A stretch of 64,000 nucleotides of DNA, taken from positions 1,984,001-2,048,000 of the forward strand of contig CBDEUB010000002.1 in the NCBI GenBank assembly GCA_965243145.1. Reading direction: 5' to 3'. The DNA comes from CBDBLK01 sp965243145 (GTDB lineage Bacteria > Bdellovibrionota > Bacteriovoracia > Bacteriovoracales > Bacteriovoracaceae). Below, in pieces: positions 1 to 8,881 of the stretch (within the stretch, counting starts at the first letter, position 1; each line of letters opens with the position of its first letter). The translations under genes and the position numbers were made by a program. A model generated the notes under the pieces. It worked only from the letters and a program-made list of their open reading frames with translations, did no database searches and was not told the DNA's origin.

Positions 1-614
1 AGAGGGAGTTTGCCAGGGATAACAAAACTTTGGGTAAATTTGATCTGACGGGCATTGCTCCGGCACCCCGCGGGGTTCCCCAAATTGAAGTGACCTTTGA
101 TATTGATGCCAACGGGATCGTCAATGTTTCGGCAGTTGACAAGGCCACGGGCAAGTCTCAAGAAATTAAAATTACTGCGGGTTCAGGCCTTAGCGAAGAG
201 GAAATTGAAAAGATGGTCAAGGAGGCCGAACTCCATCGGGCAGATGATCAGAAGAAAAGGGAAGTTGTGGATACGCGCAACGAACTCGACGCCATGGTGT
301 TGATGGCGGAAAAAAGTTTGAAAGAGGGAGAGGGCAAAATCTCGGAGGCCTCCAAGAGCGAACTCAACGAAGCATTGGCGGAGGCCAAAAGCAAACAAAC
401 TTCCGAAAATATTGACGAACTCAAGGCCGCCAAGGAACGCCTGCAAAATGTTGCCCACAAAGTTTCTACGGAGATTTACAGTCAACAATCGGCCTCCCAG
501 TCCTCTCCATCCGGTGCTCAGGCCGATCAGGCCCAGGGAGAGGCGGCCAGTGCCCAGGGAAAAGACAAAAAAGATAAGGAAGATATTGTGGATGCCGACT
601 ACAAAGAAGTTTAG
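1..614 (+). CDS. dnaK: Chaperone DnaK, C-terminal part (cut by window start)
   Basis: The frame is already open at base 3 and stops at 614, giving about 203 residues of Hsp70. It covers the end of the substrate-binding beta domain (GIAPAPRGVPQIEVTFDID, then NGIVNVSAVDKATGK), the helical lid (SEEEIEKMVKEAELH onward) and a flexible Gln/Ser/Ala-rich tail ending DIVDADYKEV, as is usual for bacterial DnaK. The ATPase domain lies outside the window. DnaK folds cytosolic client proteins together with DnaJ, and the dnaJ gene follows after 24 bases, so the two are very probably one transcript. Confidence 0.97.
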   Translation, partial: REFARDNKTLGKFDLTGIAPAPRGVPQIEVTFDIDANGIVNVSAVDKATGKSQEIKITAGSGLSEEEIEKMVKEAELHRADDQKKREVVDTRNELDAMVLMAEKSLKEGEGKISEASKSELNEALAEAKSKQTSENIDELKAAKERLQNVAHKVSTEIYSQQSASQSSPSGAQADQAQGEAASAQGKDKKDKEDIVDADYKEV

Positions 615-638
615 AATGGAAAAGGAAGAGGCCTATTT

Positions 639-1760
639 TTGAGCAAGCGAGATTATTACGAAGTTTTAGGCGTTGAGCGCGGGGCCTCAGGCGATGCCAT
701 CAAAAAGGCCTATCGCAAGTTGGCCATGCAGTATCACCCCGATCGGAATCCCGGAGACAAACAGGCCGAAATAAAGTTTAAAGAGGCCTCGGTTGCCGCC
801 GAAGTTCTTTTGGATACCCAGAAGCGCGCCCGCTACGACCAATTTGGCCATGCGGGAGTGGAGGGACAGGCCAGTGGCGGTTTTCAGGCCGGTGATTTCG
901 GAGACTTGGGGGATATTTTCGGAGATATTTTCGGAGATATTTTGGGCGGGGGAAGACGCCGTAGAGGCCAACGGTCGTCGGGCAGGCCAGGTAATGACCT
1001 GCAAATCAGTTTGTCCCTTTCTTTTAAAGAGGCCGCTTTTGGCGTGGAAAAAAATCTCTCGGTCACCCATTTGTCCGAGTGTCGCGATTGCGATGGGACG
1101 GGTGCCCGGAGAGGCTCGAAACCTCAAACCTGTGGGACTTGCCAGGGGATGGGAGAGGTTCGGCGTCAACAAGGTTTTTTTACCGTGGCCACCACCTGCC
1201 CTCAATGCCATGGCGCTGGACAAGTGGTGGGCGACCCGTGCGGCAGTTGTCATGGAGAGGGGCGCAAGCGCAAGAAGACTGAGGTGGCGGTTACCGTCCC
1301 GGCGGGTATTGACGATGGCCAAAGGCTCAAATTGGCGGGGCGAGGGGATGCCGGAACCAGTGGAGCACCCAGCGGCGACCTCTTCGTACTTCTCGAAGTC
1401 GAAGGCCACGAACTTTTTGAACGGGATGGGTTTGACATTCATTGCACGATTCCCATTAGTTTTTCCCAGGCCGCACTGGGGTGTGAAATTGAAGTGCCCA
1501 CCCTCTCTGGCCAGGTGCAAGTTCCCATTCAGGCGGGCATCCAGTCCAACAAGAAAATACGGCTCAGAGGCAAGGGAGTGCAAAAACTGGGCGGTTATGG
1601 TATGGGGGATCAGATTTTAACCATTCATGTGGAGACTCCCAGTTCTCTGACTTCAGAGCAGAGGGAACTTTTTAAACGGTTGGCCAAATTGGAGGGCCAA
1701 GATCGTTGCAACCCAATGAGTCAAAATTTCTTTGATAAGGTTAAGGGGCTGTTTCACTAA
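639..1760 (+). CDS. dnaJ: Co-chaperone DnaJ
   Basis: This 373-residue J-protein has the normal full length. The J domain is at residues 4-70 with the HPD motif (YHPDRNPG), followed by a Gly/Phe-rich linker, then four CxxCxGxG zinc-binding repeats (CRDCDGTG, CGTCQGMG, CPQCHGAG, CGSCHGEG) and the C-terminal substrate-binding domains. It stimulates the DnaK ATPase and delivers substrates. The start is TTG at 639, giving MSKRDYYEVLG; no ATG fits the conserved N-terminus. The linker contains a threefold GDIF repeat that is also visible in the DNA at 911-946. Confidence 0.98.
   Translation: MSKRDYYEVLGVERGASGDAIKKAYRKLAMQYHPDRNPGDKQAEIKFKEASVAAEVLLDTQKRARYDQFGHAGVEGQASGGFQAGDFGDLGDIFGDIFGDILGGGRRRRGQRSSGRPGNDLQISLSLSFKEAAFGVEKNLSVTHLSECRDCDGTGARRGSKPQTCGTCQGMGEVRRQQGFFTVATTCPQCHGAGQVVGDPCGSCHGEGRKRKKTEVAVTVPAGIDDGQRLKLAGRGDAGTSGAPSGDLFVLLEVEGHELFERDGFDIHCTIPISFSQAALGCEIEVPTLSGQVQVPIQAGIQSNKKIRLRGKGVQKLGGYGMGDQILTIHVETPSSLTSEQRELFKRLAKLEGQDRCNPMSQNFFDKVKGLFH
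911..946 (+). repeat. 12-bp tandem repeat inside dnaJ
   Basis: Three near-identical 12-base units (GGATATTTTCGG-like) encode GDIFGDIFGDIL in the Gly/Phe linker of DnaJ. The linker tolerates length change, so this is probably harmless repeat slippage. Confidence 0.8.
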
Positions 1761-1787
1761 AATTTTTCAATCCCCGCCATTAAATAT

Positions 1788-1809
1788 TGGCCGCTTGATA
1801 GGGCGGCCA
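1788..1809 (+). other. GC-rich hairpin between dnaJ and the next gene
   Basis: TGGCCGC at 1788-1794 and GCGGCCA at 1803-1809 form a 7-bp stem with an 8-base loop. No T-run follows on either strand, so it is not a standard intrinsic terminator. It may mark an mRNA end or be a by-product of the GGCC bias of this genome. Confidence 0.3.
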
Positions 1810-1823
1810 GTTATGATGGATGG

Positions 1824-3785
1824 GTGCTGAATTGGAATGCGGTCAACTTCCTTTTTTTGTTTCTTTTTATAGCTTTAGAGAGCTGTAGTGGCATCGGCCT
1901 GTTGATGAGGGATCGGAAAGACCTCTACACGCCGGAATTTATGCAGAGGGTTGATGCCATCAAAAAAAATTACCACCAGGGCCAGAGGGCGGCCACACTC
2001 AGAAGTCTCAAAAATTTGCCGGACGAGAAGCTCAACATTTCCGAAAGGGCCATGAAATACAATTTGATAGGAGTGGTTCTTTTTTCCCAAGGGGCCTTTA
2101 ACCAGTCGGTGGGCCATTTTAACCGCGCCCTGGAAACTTCTTATCAAGATGTGCTTTTGACTGCTCGAATACACCTCAATTTGGCCAGCAGTTACTTTAA
2201 ATTGGGGTTTCACGACAAGGCCTACGAGACCCTGGTGGAGGTGGATTTTCGTTATTTCACTCCCGAAGAGGCCGAAAGATACCACAAATTGAGGTACAGA
2301 CTGGGCGTACAAACAGGCAAGGCCCACGACTCGGTTTTGTCTCTGCTGCGCGCCCTCAGCTTTAAAACCAAAATCAATGGCCTGAAAAGGGATTCCCATT
2401 ACCAAATTCTTCTCTCGGAATTTGCTAAATTGGATCAAGAAGAGAAAGTGAGCATTTTAGAGGAATTGGAGTCCGATAAGGCATTAGTGGCGGGTTATTT
2501 GGGGTATTTGGAAGTGGAAAAACTCCACTATCTCGGCCACCGCGATGAGGCCGAAGAACTTTTGGAGTGGGTCAAAGACTATTTTATACACCATCAAGAA
2601 ATAAAATTTTTGGTCGAACATTTTGATTTTATCGTGGAGGCCTCGGCCAAACTCAATTCGAGATCGATTGGCCTGCTATTGCCTCTCAGTGGCCCCCGCA
2701 AAAATTTTGGCCGTCGTGCCTTGATGGGATTTGATGCTGCATGGAGAAGAGCGCTGGGAGAGGACGAAGCGGAACTTGGCTACCAGATTCAAGTGAGAGA
2801 TTCGCAAGGTTCCGGCATTGTGGGAGGACTCGCCGTCCACGAACTGGTTAAGAAAAATTATGTCAGTGTTATCGTTGGCGGCCTTTTTCCGGAGGAGGCC
2901 ACCAAGGAATATTTGGAGGCCCGCAAATTGGGAGTCTTTTTTATTTCCCTAAGCCAGATTTATCTTCCGCGAGAAAAGAAAAATCATCTTCTTTTGGAAG
3001 TGCCCGGTTCGGTGGAATCCATGGTAAACATTTTATTCAGTGATGATTATTTGAAACATTTTGGAAAAAGGGCCGCCATTATTTATCCCGAAACCGATCG
3101 GGGCCATCTTTTCGGCAATACTTTTTGGGGTCGTGCCAAGGCGGCCGGTGTCGATGTGACAGGTGTTTTCAGTTACCAAGAAGGCATTAGCGATTATCGA
3201 AGGCCTGTCAAGAATTTGCTGGGGCTGGAGTACACCAGAGAGCGCCAGGAGGAATATGACCTTCTCGAAGAAGTTTACGCTTTGGAAAGTGGCCACTCAA
3301 CCAGAAGAGTCCAAATATTGAGGCCACAAGTAGATTTTGATTGGGTTTTTATTCCCGCCTTGCCCATGGAGGCCATTCAAATTATCCCCAGTTTTGCCTA
3401 TTTTGATGTTTTTAATACTAAATTAATGGGTGGCCCAAGTTGGCGGTCTAAGAGGTTGTCGGATGAGTCCCGCAAGTTTGGCAATATTTACTTTCTCGGG
3501 GATGAAAGCAATCAAATACCCCGGGGACTCAATCAGTGGTTTTATAGGGAATATGGCCAGGGTATTCGCCTGATCGAAGCGATGGCCTTTGACGCTTTTT
3601 TGGTTGCCGATTTTCTCCTCAAGCGAAAAAGTATCACATCCCGCAGCGAATTAGATGCCTATGTTCGCCATACCCGTCATTTGAAGGGACTCAAGGGGAG
3701 TTGGATGCAGTCCGACGGTTTATGGCTAAAAAACATGACTCCACTTCACTTGAAAGGGGGCAAAGTGGTTCGAGTGGGCCTATAG
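1824..3785 (+). CDS. LpoA/LppC-like lipoprotein: TPR region plus periplasmic-binding-protein fold
   Basis: The 653-residue protein begins with a hydrophobic signal and a lipobox (ALESC, Cys21), so it is probably a lipoprotein. Residues about 60-150 form TPR-like helices (ERAMKYNLIGVVLFSQGAF, ARIHLNLASSYFKLG). From about residue 282 (IGLLLPLSG) it matches the type 1 periplasmic-binding fold seen in LppC/LpoA, the outer-membrane activators of the penicillin-binding protein PBP1A; the same TPR-plus-binding-fold order occurs there. The start is GTG at 1824. A role in peptidoglycan synthesis is inferred from the fold only; a branched-chain amino-acid-type binding protein is the alternative. Confidence 0.75.
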   Translation: MLNWNAVNFLFLFLFIALESCSGIGLLMRDRKDLYTPEFMQRVDAIKKNYHQGQRAATLRSLKNLPDEKLNISERAMKYNLIGVVLFSQGAFNQSVGHFNRALETSYQDVLLTARIHLNLASSYFKLGFHDKAYETLVEVDFRYFTPEEAERYHKLRYRLGVQTGKAHDSVLSLLRALSFKTKINGLKRDSHYQILLSEFAKLDQEEKVSILEELESDKALVAGYLGYLEVEKLHYLGHRDEAEELLEWVKDYFIHHQEIKFLVEHFDFIVEASAKLNSRSIGLLLPLSGPRKNFGRRALMGFDAAWRRALGEDEAELGYQIQVRDSQGSGIVGGLAVHELVKKNYVSVIVGGLFPEEATKEYLEARKLGVFFISLSQIYLPREKKNHLLLEVPGSVESMVNILFSDDYLKHFGKRAAIIYPETDRGHLFGNTFWGRAKAAGVDVTGVFSYQEGISDYRRPVKNLLGLEYTRERQEEYDLLEEVYALESGHSTRRVQILRPQVDFDWVFIPALPMEAIQIIPSFAYFDVFNTKLMGGPSWRSKRLSDESRKFGNIYFLGDESNQIPRGLNQWFYREYGQGIRLIEAMAFDAFLVADFLLKRKSITSRSELDAYVRHTRHLKGLKGSWMQSDGLWLKNMTPLHLKGGKVVRVGL

Positions 3786-3792
3786 AACAGGA

Positions 3793-3900
3793 CTAATTTT
3801 GTTTATTGGCCTCTTTTTTGCGAAGAAGGCGATTTTTCTTTTTGGCCTGCCCCTTTCGCCGTTTCATTTTAAGAATGGTTTTTTTTCTACCCATGCCCAT
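3793..3900 (-). CDS. 35-residue Lys/Arg-rich microprotein
   Basis: On the minus strand ATG at 3900 opens a 35-codon frame ending TAG at 3793. The peptide begins MGMGRKKTILKMKRRKGQ and is about half Lys/Arg with no acidic residue except one Glu. A good ribosome site, GGAGG, lies 6 bases before the ATG. Composition and size suggest nucleic-acid or ribosome binding, but no function can be assigned. It sits alone between two plus-strand genes. A second in-frame ATG at 3894 would give 33 residues. Confidence 0.55.
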   Translation of the reverse strand: MGMGRKKTILKMKRRKGQAKKKNRLLRKKEANKQN

Positions 3901-4100
3901 AAAGGCCTCCACGCAAATTTGGAAATTGAGTTAAGGCCAAAGAGTATCACTATTTTGCAACTCGTTGGCAAGTTTTTAAGGCCCATTCCATGGATTTTTT
4001 TCCCGCCAAGGCCTAGCCCATTTTGTGAACGATTGTCATGGGCGAGGGGCAAGTGGTAGATTTTACTAGGTGAATCAGAATTTTTAAGGATGTCCTGACT

Positions 4101-5012
4101 ATGAAATTGGCCAAAAAAATGGGCAAAATTCGAGGCAAAAATGTTGGCAAGGCCTCAAAAAAGAAGAGTGCGGTTCCGCCCGACAATTCTATAGATATAC
4201 GCAAGGCGCTACTCAAAACCAAGAGAATTTATGGCAATGACGAAAAGAAGAGAATCGCTGTGGATATGTTGGAAAGATATACGGGCCATAGTGCTAAGGC
4301 CTTTCAGAAGCAGATTATTCTCACCAATTTCCACTATTATGTGGAACGCTTTAATTCTTTGCTGGAAGACCATGACTACACGATGGGGAGTGCTTGTAAG
4401 GCATCCAGTTCGAGGGCCGCGCGGGTCACTATTATCGAGTTTGGAGTTGGAAGTGCCATGGCGGCCCTGATCGGGGAACTCATTTCGGTCATTCGGCCCA
4501 AGGCGGTTTTGTTTTTGGGCCTTTGCGGTGCCGTTCACCCCTCTTTGCAGGTTGGGGACTTTATTCTTCCCATCGCTTCGATTAGGGCCGAAGGAGTTTC
4601 ACAGCATTTTTTGCCGGCCCAAGTGCCGGCACTGCCCACCTTTAAAGTTCAGAAGTTTGTTTCTCAAATATTGGTTGAGCACGGCCAGGAGTATCGCACT
4701 GGGACAATCCACTCCACCGATTTTCGGTTTTGGGAGTTTGATGAAAAATTTAAACTCAATTTAATTGAAGAAAGGGTTTTGGCCGTGGAGATGGAAACGG
4801 CGGCCTTGTTTACGACATGTTTTGTGAGTAAGGTCAATATAGGGGCGCTTTTGCTGGTTTCGGATTGCCCTATGAAACCGGGAGGAATTAAAACCAAGGC
4901 ATCGGCAAAGAAAGTTTTTCAAAAATATACAGATATGCACATTGAATATGGCATTGAGGCCATGGCCGATATAGCCGACAGGGGAGAGAATATTAGACAC
5001 TATCATTGGTAG
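4101..5012 (+). CDS. amn: AMP nucleosidase (short form, phosphorylase superfamily)
   Basis: The protein has 303 residues. After a Lys-rich 25-residue head it contains the nucleoside phosphorylase-type fold: TIIEFGVGSAMAALIGE, then FLGLCGAVHPSLQVGDFILP, and the substrate-site segment VLAVEMETAALF, followed by LLLVSDCPMKPGG and the C-terminal ENIRHYHW. This layout is typical of the short AMP nucleosidases, which cleave AMP to adenine and ribose 5-phosphate in purine salvage. MTA/SAH nucleosidase or another phosphorylase is less likely because of the N-terminal region and C-terminus. mreB follows 24 bases later. Confidence 0.8.
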   Translation: MKLAKKMGKIRGKNVGKASKKKSAVPPDNSIDIRKALLKTKRIYGNDEKKRIAVDMLERYTGHSAKAFQKQIILTNFHYYVERFNSLLEDHDYTMGSACKASSSRAARVTIIEFGVGSAMAALIGELISVIRPKAVLFLGLCGAVHPSLQVGDFILPIASIRAEGVSQHFLPAQVPALPTFKVQKFVSQILVEHGQEYRTGTIHSTDFRFWEFDEKFKLNLIEERVLAVEMETAALFTTCFVSKVNIGALLLVSDCPMKPGGIKTKASAKKVFQKYTDMHIEYGIEAMADIADRGENIRHYHW

Positions 5013-5036
5013 TTTTTGGAGCAAAGGAATTTTTCT

Positions 5037-6074
5037 ATGTTTAAAAAATTTCTGGATTGGTTCTCAAATGATCTGGCCATTGATTTGGGAACGGCAAATT
5101 GCCTGGTGTATGCAAAAGACAGGGGAATTATTGTCAACGAGCCTTCTGTCGTGGCGGTTCATCATGGCGTAAAGGGCATGAGTAAAGTTTTGGCCGTTGG
5201 CAAAGAGGCCAAGGAGATGCTGGGAAGAACTCCCGGTTCCATTAAGGCCATTCGCCCGATGAAAGACGGGGTCATTGCCGATTTTGAAGTTACCCAGGCC
5301 ATGTTGAGATATTTTATTCAAAAATCCTTGGTCGGTTCCAAGTTGGTTAAACCGAGGATTATTATCTGTATCCCTTTTGGCATTACCCAAGTTGAAAAGC
5401 GTGCAGTTAAGGAATCCGCCGAACAGGCCGGGGCGCGGGAAGTTTATCTTATAGAAGAGCCGATGGCCGCAGCGATTGGTGCTTGTCTGCCCATTACCGA
5501 ACCGTCCGGCAACATGATTGTCGATATTGGTGGTGGAACCACAGAAGTTGCCGTCATCTCGCTTGGTGGAATCGTTTTTTCAAAATCAGTCCGCGTGGCC
5601 GGAGACAAATTTGACGAGGCGATTACTCAATACATTAAGAAAAAGTATTCGCTTCTCATTGGGGAGAGAACTGCCGAAGCAATCAAAATCTCTATTGGCA
5701 ACGCCTATCCCTTTGATGAGGAAGTTAAGTCTTTTGAAGTGAAAGGCAGGGATTTGATTGCAGGTGCTCCCAAAATTATTGAGGTGACTTCGGACGAAAT
5801 TCGAGACGCCCTTTCCGACCCCATCGGTGAAGTTGTTGAGGCCATTAAAATTTCACTTGAGAAAACCCCTCCCGAATTGGCCGCCGACATTGTGGATAAT
5901 GGTATCATTTTGGCAGGAGGGGGGTCACTCTTGGCCAATTTTGATATTTTAATTAAGGAAAAAACAGGTCTACCCGTAAGTTTATCAGAGGATCCTCTCA
6001 CTTGTGTTGTAAGAGGATGTGGTAAAGTTCTTGAATCGATTAATCTTTTGAAGCAAGTGACTACACTTTCTTAA
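5037..6074 (+). CDS. mreB: Rod-shape determining actin homologue MreB
   Basis: This 345-residue protein shows the MreB/actin ATPase motifs: phosphate 1 loop AIDLGTANCLVY, connect 1 (EEPMAAAIGACLP), phosphate 2 MIVDIGGGTTEVAVIS and the adenosine motif GIILAGGGSLL. The amphipathic N-terminus MFKKFLDWF fits membrane attachment. ATG at 5037 is preferred over an upstream in-frame TTG because AAAGGA precedes it and the homologous N-terminus begins there. MreB filaments guide lateral wall synthesis. No mreC or mreD follows; the next gene is PilZ-like. Confidence 0.97.
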   Translation: MFKKFLDWFSNDLAIDLGTANCLVYAKDRGIIVNEPSVVAVHHGVKGMSKVLAVGKEAKEMLGRTPGSIKAIRPMKDGVIADFEVTQAMLRYFIQKSLVGSKLVKPRIIICIPFGITQVEKRAVKESAEQAGAREVYLIEEPMAAAIGACLPITEPSGNMIVDIGGGTTEVAVISLGGIVFSKSVRVAGDKFDEAITQYIKKKYSLLIGERTAEAIKISIGNAYPFDEEVKSFEVKGRDLIAGAPKIIEVTSDEIRDALSDPIGEVVEAIKISLEKTPPELAADIVDNGIILAGGGSLLANFDILIKEKTGLPVSLSEDPLTCVVRGCGKVLESINLLKQVTTLS

Positions 6075-6090
6075 AAAAGGTTAAATTTTT

Positions 6091-6954
6091 ATGAGTACGG
6101 GGACGAATAACTTTATTCAATTTAACCATAAAGAGGTTTTGTCTAAACTCAAAACCTTGGCCGAACAAAAAGAAGTGGTCAATGTGTGGACGAAAGGAGG
6201 GAAGTCCCACATTTATCGCGTTTTTGAAGTTCAGTTTATCAAACGGAAAGATGGGGGATTTGTTTTTATCAGTTTTTTTTCCGAAGGGAAAGAGGCAGAT
6301 GAATCCATTTTAGATAAACGCGTTTTTTTGAGCTTCTCTCTCGATGATATTGACTATTTTTCAGAGGGCCTGATTCAAACGGGAGAGGATTCAGAGAGAT
6401 TGATTTTGAGACTAGATAAGGAAGTTTACCGTTCGGAAAATAGGATTAACGAAAGATTGCTAACTTTTCCCGACCACCAAGTCTATGCTTATTTCAGGAT
6501 GCCCGATGATATTTTTCATCAAACAAACCAGGCCTTATCGGAATCGGATAGCGAAGATATGGCCTTTGATTACAAACTTCAGCGCAAAAAGAAACTTTTA
6601 GAAGAATTGGCAAAAAAAACAGACGATATTAAAAATCTCGTTGGATTTAGAGCGCTCGATGTCGGCCGTTCCGGTGTGGCCTTTACGGTGGGAAAAAGTG
6701 AGGAAAATTATTTTGATCAGAACAAGAAATACTCTTTTAAAATGCTTTTCAACGGAGACCTTTTTGAAGTTTCCAATTCAAAATTAGTTTACAAAGTTAA
6801 TTTTTCCAATCATAATGGGGATGGAGTGACTTATAAAATTGGCATTAGTTTTAATCCCATTTCAGAGCTTACCCAAAAAATTATGGAGGCCATACACCAA
6901 AATAAAGACATGGATAGTGCGCAGAAAGATTTTGAAAAGTTTTCTGAATTGTAG
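6091..6954 (+). CDS. PilZ-like domain protein
   Basis: A 287-residue protein without signal peptide or membrane segments. Two elements resemble the c-di-GMP-binding PilZ signature: RxxxR in ENRINERL (about residue 115-120) and a D/NxSxxG-like turn in ALDVGRSGVAF (about residue 190). A charged, helical insertion separates them (KLQRKKKLLEEL). It lies 16 bases after mreB. A YcgR-type link between c-di-GMP and another process is possible, but the second motif has Gly for Ser, so nucleotide binding is uncertain. Confidence 0.55.
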   Translation: MSTGTNNFIQFNHKEVLSKLKTLAEQKEVVNVWTKGGKSHIYRVFEVQFIKRKDGGFVFISFFSEGKEADESILDKRVFLSFSLDDIDYFSEGLIQTGEDSERLILRLDKEVYRSENRINERLLTFPDHQVYAYFRMPDDIFHQTNQALSESDSEDMAFDYKLQRKKKLLEELAKKTDDIKNLVGFRALDVGRSGVAFTVGKSEENYFDQNKKYSFKMLFNGDLFEVSNSKLVYKVNFSNHNGDGVTYKIGISFNPISELTQKIMEAIHQNKDMDSAQKDFEKFSEL

Positions 6955-7717
6955 CCTCCTGCTCGGTTATTCCTCAATTTTTTTAGGTTGTTCTGTTTTT
7001 CAACAACCCCGCATTTCAAATCAAACCAATTTGGGATACAAAAAGTATTATACTCTATCAGATAAGTTGGGAAACTTTGTGGTTAAGAGAGAAACCGGGT
7101 TTAGGAAAGATAAAAAATCTTATGTTACCAAATATCAAATTTTGGAAGATCATTCTGGCCAATCAAAAATACTAGAACAAAGTATTGTCTCTTCGCGTTT
7201 TGGAATTTTAAAAAAGAAAATGAAGGTGTTGCGGCCACAATTTTTTCAATATCAAGTTTGGCTTGATAAGCAAAAATATTTGGGGCAAGGGAAAATTGAC
7301 CTGCAAAAAAAGGCCATGCGCGTTCGGCTCAAGAGTCCGGAACCTCAGTGGAATAAGGACGAATGGTTCAAGTTCCCCGAGGGAAAAGGGGTCTACTGTT
7401 TTTTCTCGCAAATTATTGAATGTGCTGCCGTCGTCGGATTTCTCTCGGAGGCGATTAAACAGAAAACTGGGAAAATGAATTTTTATCTGATCTTTGCAGG
7501 CCATCCCTATTTTCAGGAGCAATATTTGGGAGTTTCTAAAGAGTTTTTTCATCAGGCCACCTTGATTTATGAAGGGCAAGGCCCCGATGGAGAAAATAAA
7601 TTCTCTTTGGAGTTTGATGGCCCTCCGGTATTTTATTTTGTAAATAATTCTTTGGAAATGACCAAAATGTTTTGGCCAGCGCAGGGATTTTCTATGGTGG
7701 AGAAGGTCAATGAGTGA
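6917..7717 (+). CDS. Uncharacterised lipoprotein
   Basis: Starting at GTG 6917 the 266-residue product has a basic head (MRRKILKSF), a hydrophobic core and a lipobox ending FLGC at Cys25, so it is a predicted lipoprotein. The frame is open upstream to 6839, but that extension would lie before the signal peptide. It overlaps the preceding PilZ-like gene by 38 bases and ends inside the start of nagZ. The mature part is rich in Lys and aromatic residues and contains FKFPEGKGVYCFFSQIIECA. I do not recognise the family. The neighbour nagZ hints at a wall-related operon. Confidence 0.75.
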   Translation: MRRKILKSFLNCSLLLGYSSIFLGCSVFQQPRISNQTNLGYKKYYTLSDKLGNFVVKRETGFRKDKKSYVTKYQILEDHSGQSKILEQSIVSSRFGILKKKMKVLRPQFFQYQVWLDKQKYLGQGKIDLQKKAMRVRLKSPEPQWNKDEWFKFPEGKGVYCFFSQIIECAAVVGFLSEAIKQKTGKMNFYLIFAGHPYFQEQYLGVSKEFFHQATLIYEGQGPDGENKFSLEFDGPPVFYFVNNSLEMTKMFWPAQGFSMVEKVNE

Positions 7718-8792
7718 CTTGGGCCAGCTTTTTGTAATGGGAATTGGCGGGCCAGAACTTAGGCCGGAAGAAAGTGAATTTATTGAAAAAGAAAATATTG
7801 GCGGGATTATTCTTTTTTCCCACAATTATGAAAATCCGGATCAATTGGCAAAATTGGTAAACTCCATTCAACTTTTGAGGAAGGATTACCCCTTATTTAT
7901 TTCCGTTGACAACGAAGGGGGAAGGGTTTTCCGTTTCAAAGACCACTTTTCACAAATTCCGGCGGCCTTTGAGTTGGCCAAATTAAATTCCCCCAAAATT
8001 GTGTTTCAAATGGCAGATATTCAAGCAAAGGAGTATTCCGCTTGTGGCATTAACCTCAATTTTGCTCCCGTATGTGACATTTGGAACAATCCTAAAAATG
8101 AAGTTATCGGAGACCGTGCTTATGGTGTGGATGCCAAAAATGTCTGTAAATATATATCCGCAGTTATTCGCGGTTTTCAGACAAACAGTATTATGGCCTG
8201 TGCAAAACACTTTCCGGGCCATGGCAATACGCTGGAAGATTCACATTTCACTCTTCCCGTTCTCAATCGTTCCTTAGAGGAGTTGAGGCGGGAAGAATTT
8301 TTGCCTTTTATCAAGGCGATAAAATCCAGGGTTGAGTTTGTTATGATGGCACATCTCGAAGTCAATGAGATAGATACGGATTGGCCGACTACACTTTCTC
8401 CTAAAACTTATAATATTTTAAGGCAAGAACTTCAGTTTAAAAAACTTATCATAACCGATGATATGGAAATGAAGGCCATCACAGAAAAATATCCTGTTGA
8501 AGAGGCGGCCATTCAGGCGGTTAAGGCCGGAGCAGATATTTTGATTTACCGTTCAATGGAGTTTGCACAGCAGGCGTTGGAAGGCCTTAAACGGGCGAAA
8601 AGGGATAAAAAGATCAAAAATATTGTTATTGAAGAGCGTTTAGACAGAATTTTAAAGTGCAAAAGTCATTATCTAGGCCAATTTAGGCCGATTTATATTC
8701 CGCGAATTTACGAAAAAGTCGGCACCCAGAGTAGTCAAAACTTTCTTAAAAGTATTGAAGAGCGGATTTCGGCACTAGAGCAAGTTGAGTAA
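7710..8792 (+). CDS. nagZ: Beta-N-acetylhexosaminidase, glycoside hydrolase family 3 (NagZ type)
   Basis: The 360-residue protein carries the family 3 hallmarks: FISVDNEGGRVFRF near the N-terminus, the NagZ-specific loop CAKHFPGHGNTLEDSH with the catalytic His and Asp, and LIITDDMEMKAI, in which the Asp is the nucleophile. It removes N-acetylglucosamine from muropeptides during wall recycling and has no signal peptide, so it is cytoplasmic. ATG at 7710 overlaps the end of the lipoprotein gene by 8 bases, which suggests translational coupling. Confidence 0.95.
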   Translation: MSDLGQLFVMGIGGPELRPEESEFIEKENIGGIILFSHNYENPDQLAKLVNSIQLLRKDYPLFISVDNEGGRVFRFKDHFSQIPAAFELAKLNSPKIVFQMADIQAKEYSACGINLNFAPVCDIWNNPKNEVIGDRAYGVDAKNVCKYISAVIRGFQTNSIMACAKHFPGHGNTLEDSHFTLPVLNRSLEELRREEFLPFIKAIKSRVEFVMMAHLEVNEIDTDWPTTLSPKTYNILRQELQFKKLIITDDMEMKAITEKYPVEEAAIQAVKAGADILIYRSMEFAQQALEGLKRAKRDKKIKNIVIEERLDRILKCKSHYLGQFRPIYIPRIYEKVGTQSSQNFLKSIEERISALEQVE

Positions 8793-8881
8793 TTTCTTTT
8801 TTGAGTAGAAGTTGATGAATTGAGTATCTTACCTTCTTTCTTGGGATTTTATTTCCCGGTGCAGCAAAAGCTCTAACCTTT

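Noticed and set aside
687..1583. Long minus-strand open frame opposite dnaJ
   Set aside because: dnaJ fully accounts for this stretch, and the frame has no start signal or family.
3901..4100. Coding frames in the 200 bases upstream of the AMP nucleosidase gene
   Set aside because: The plus and minus frames there have no ribosome site or protein-like sequence; the region is a leader.
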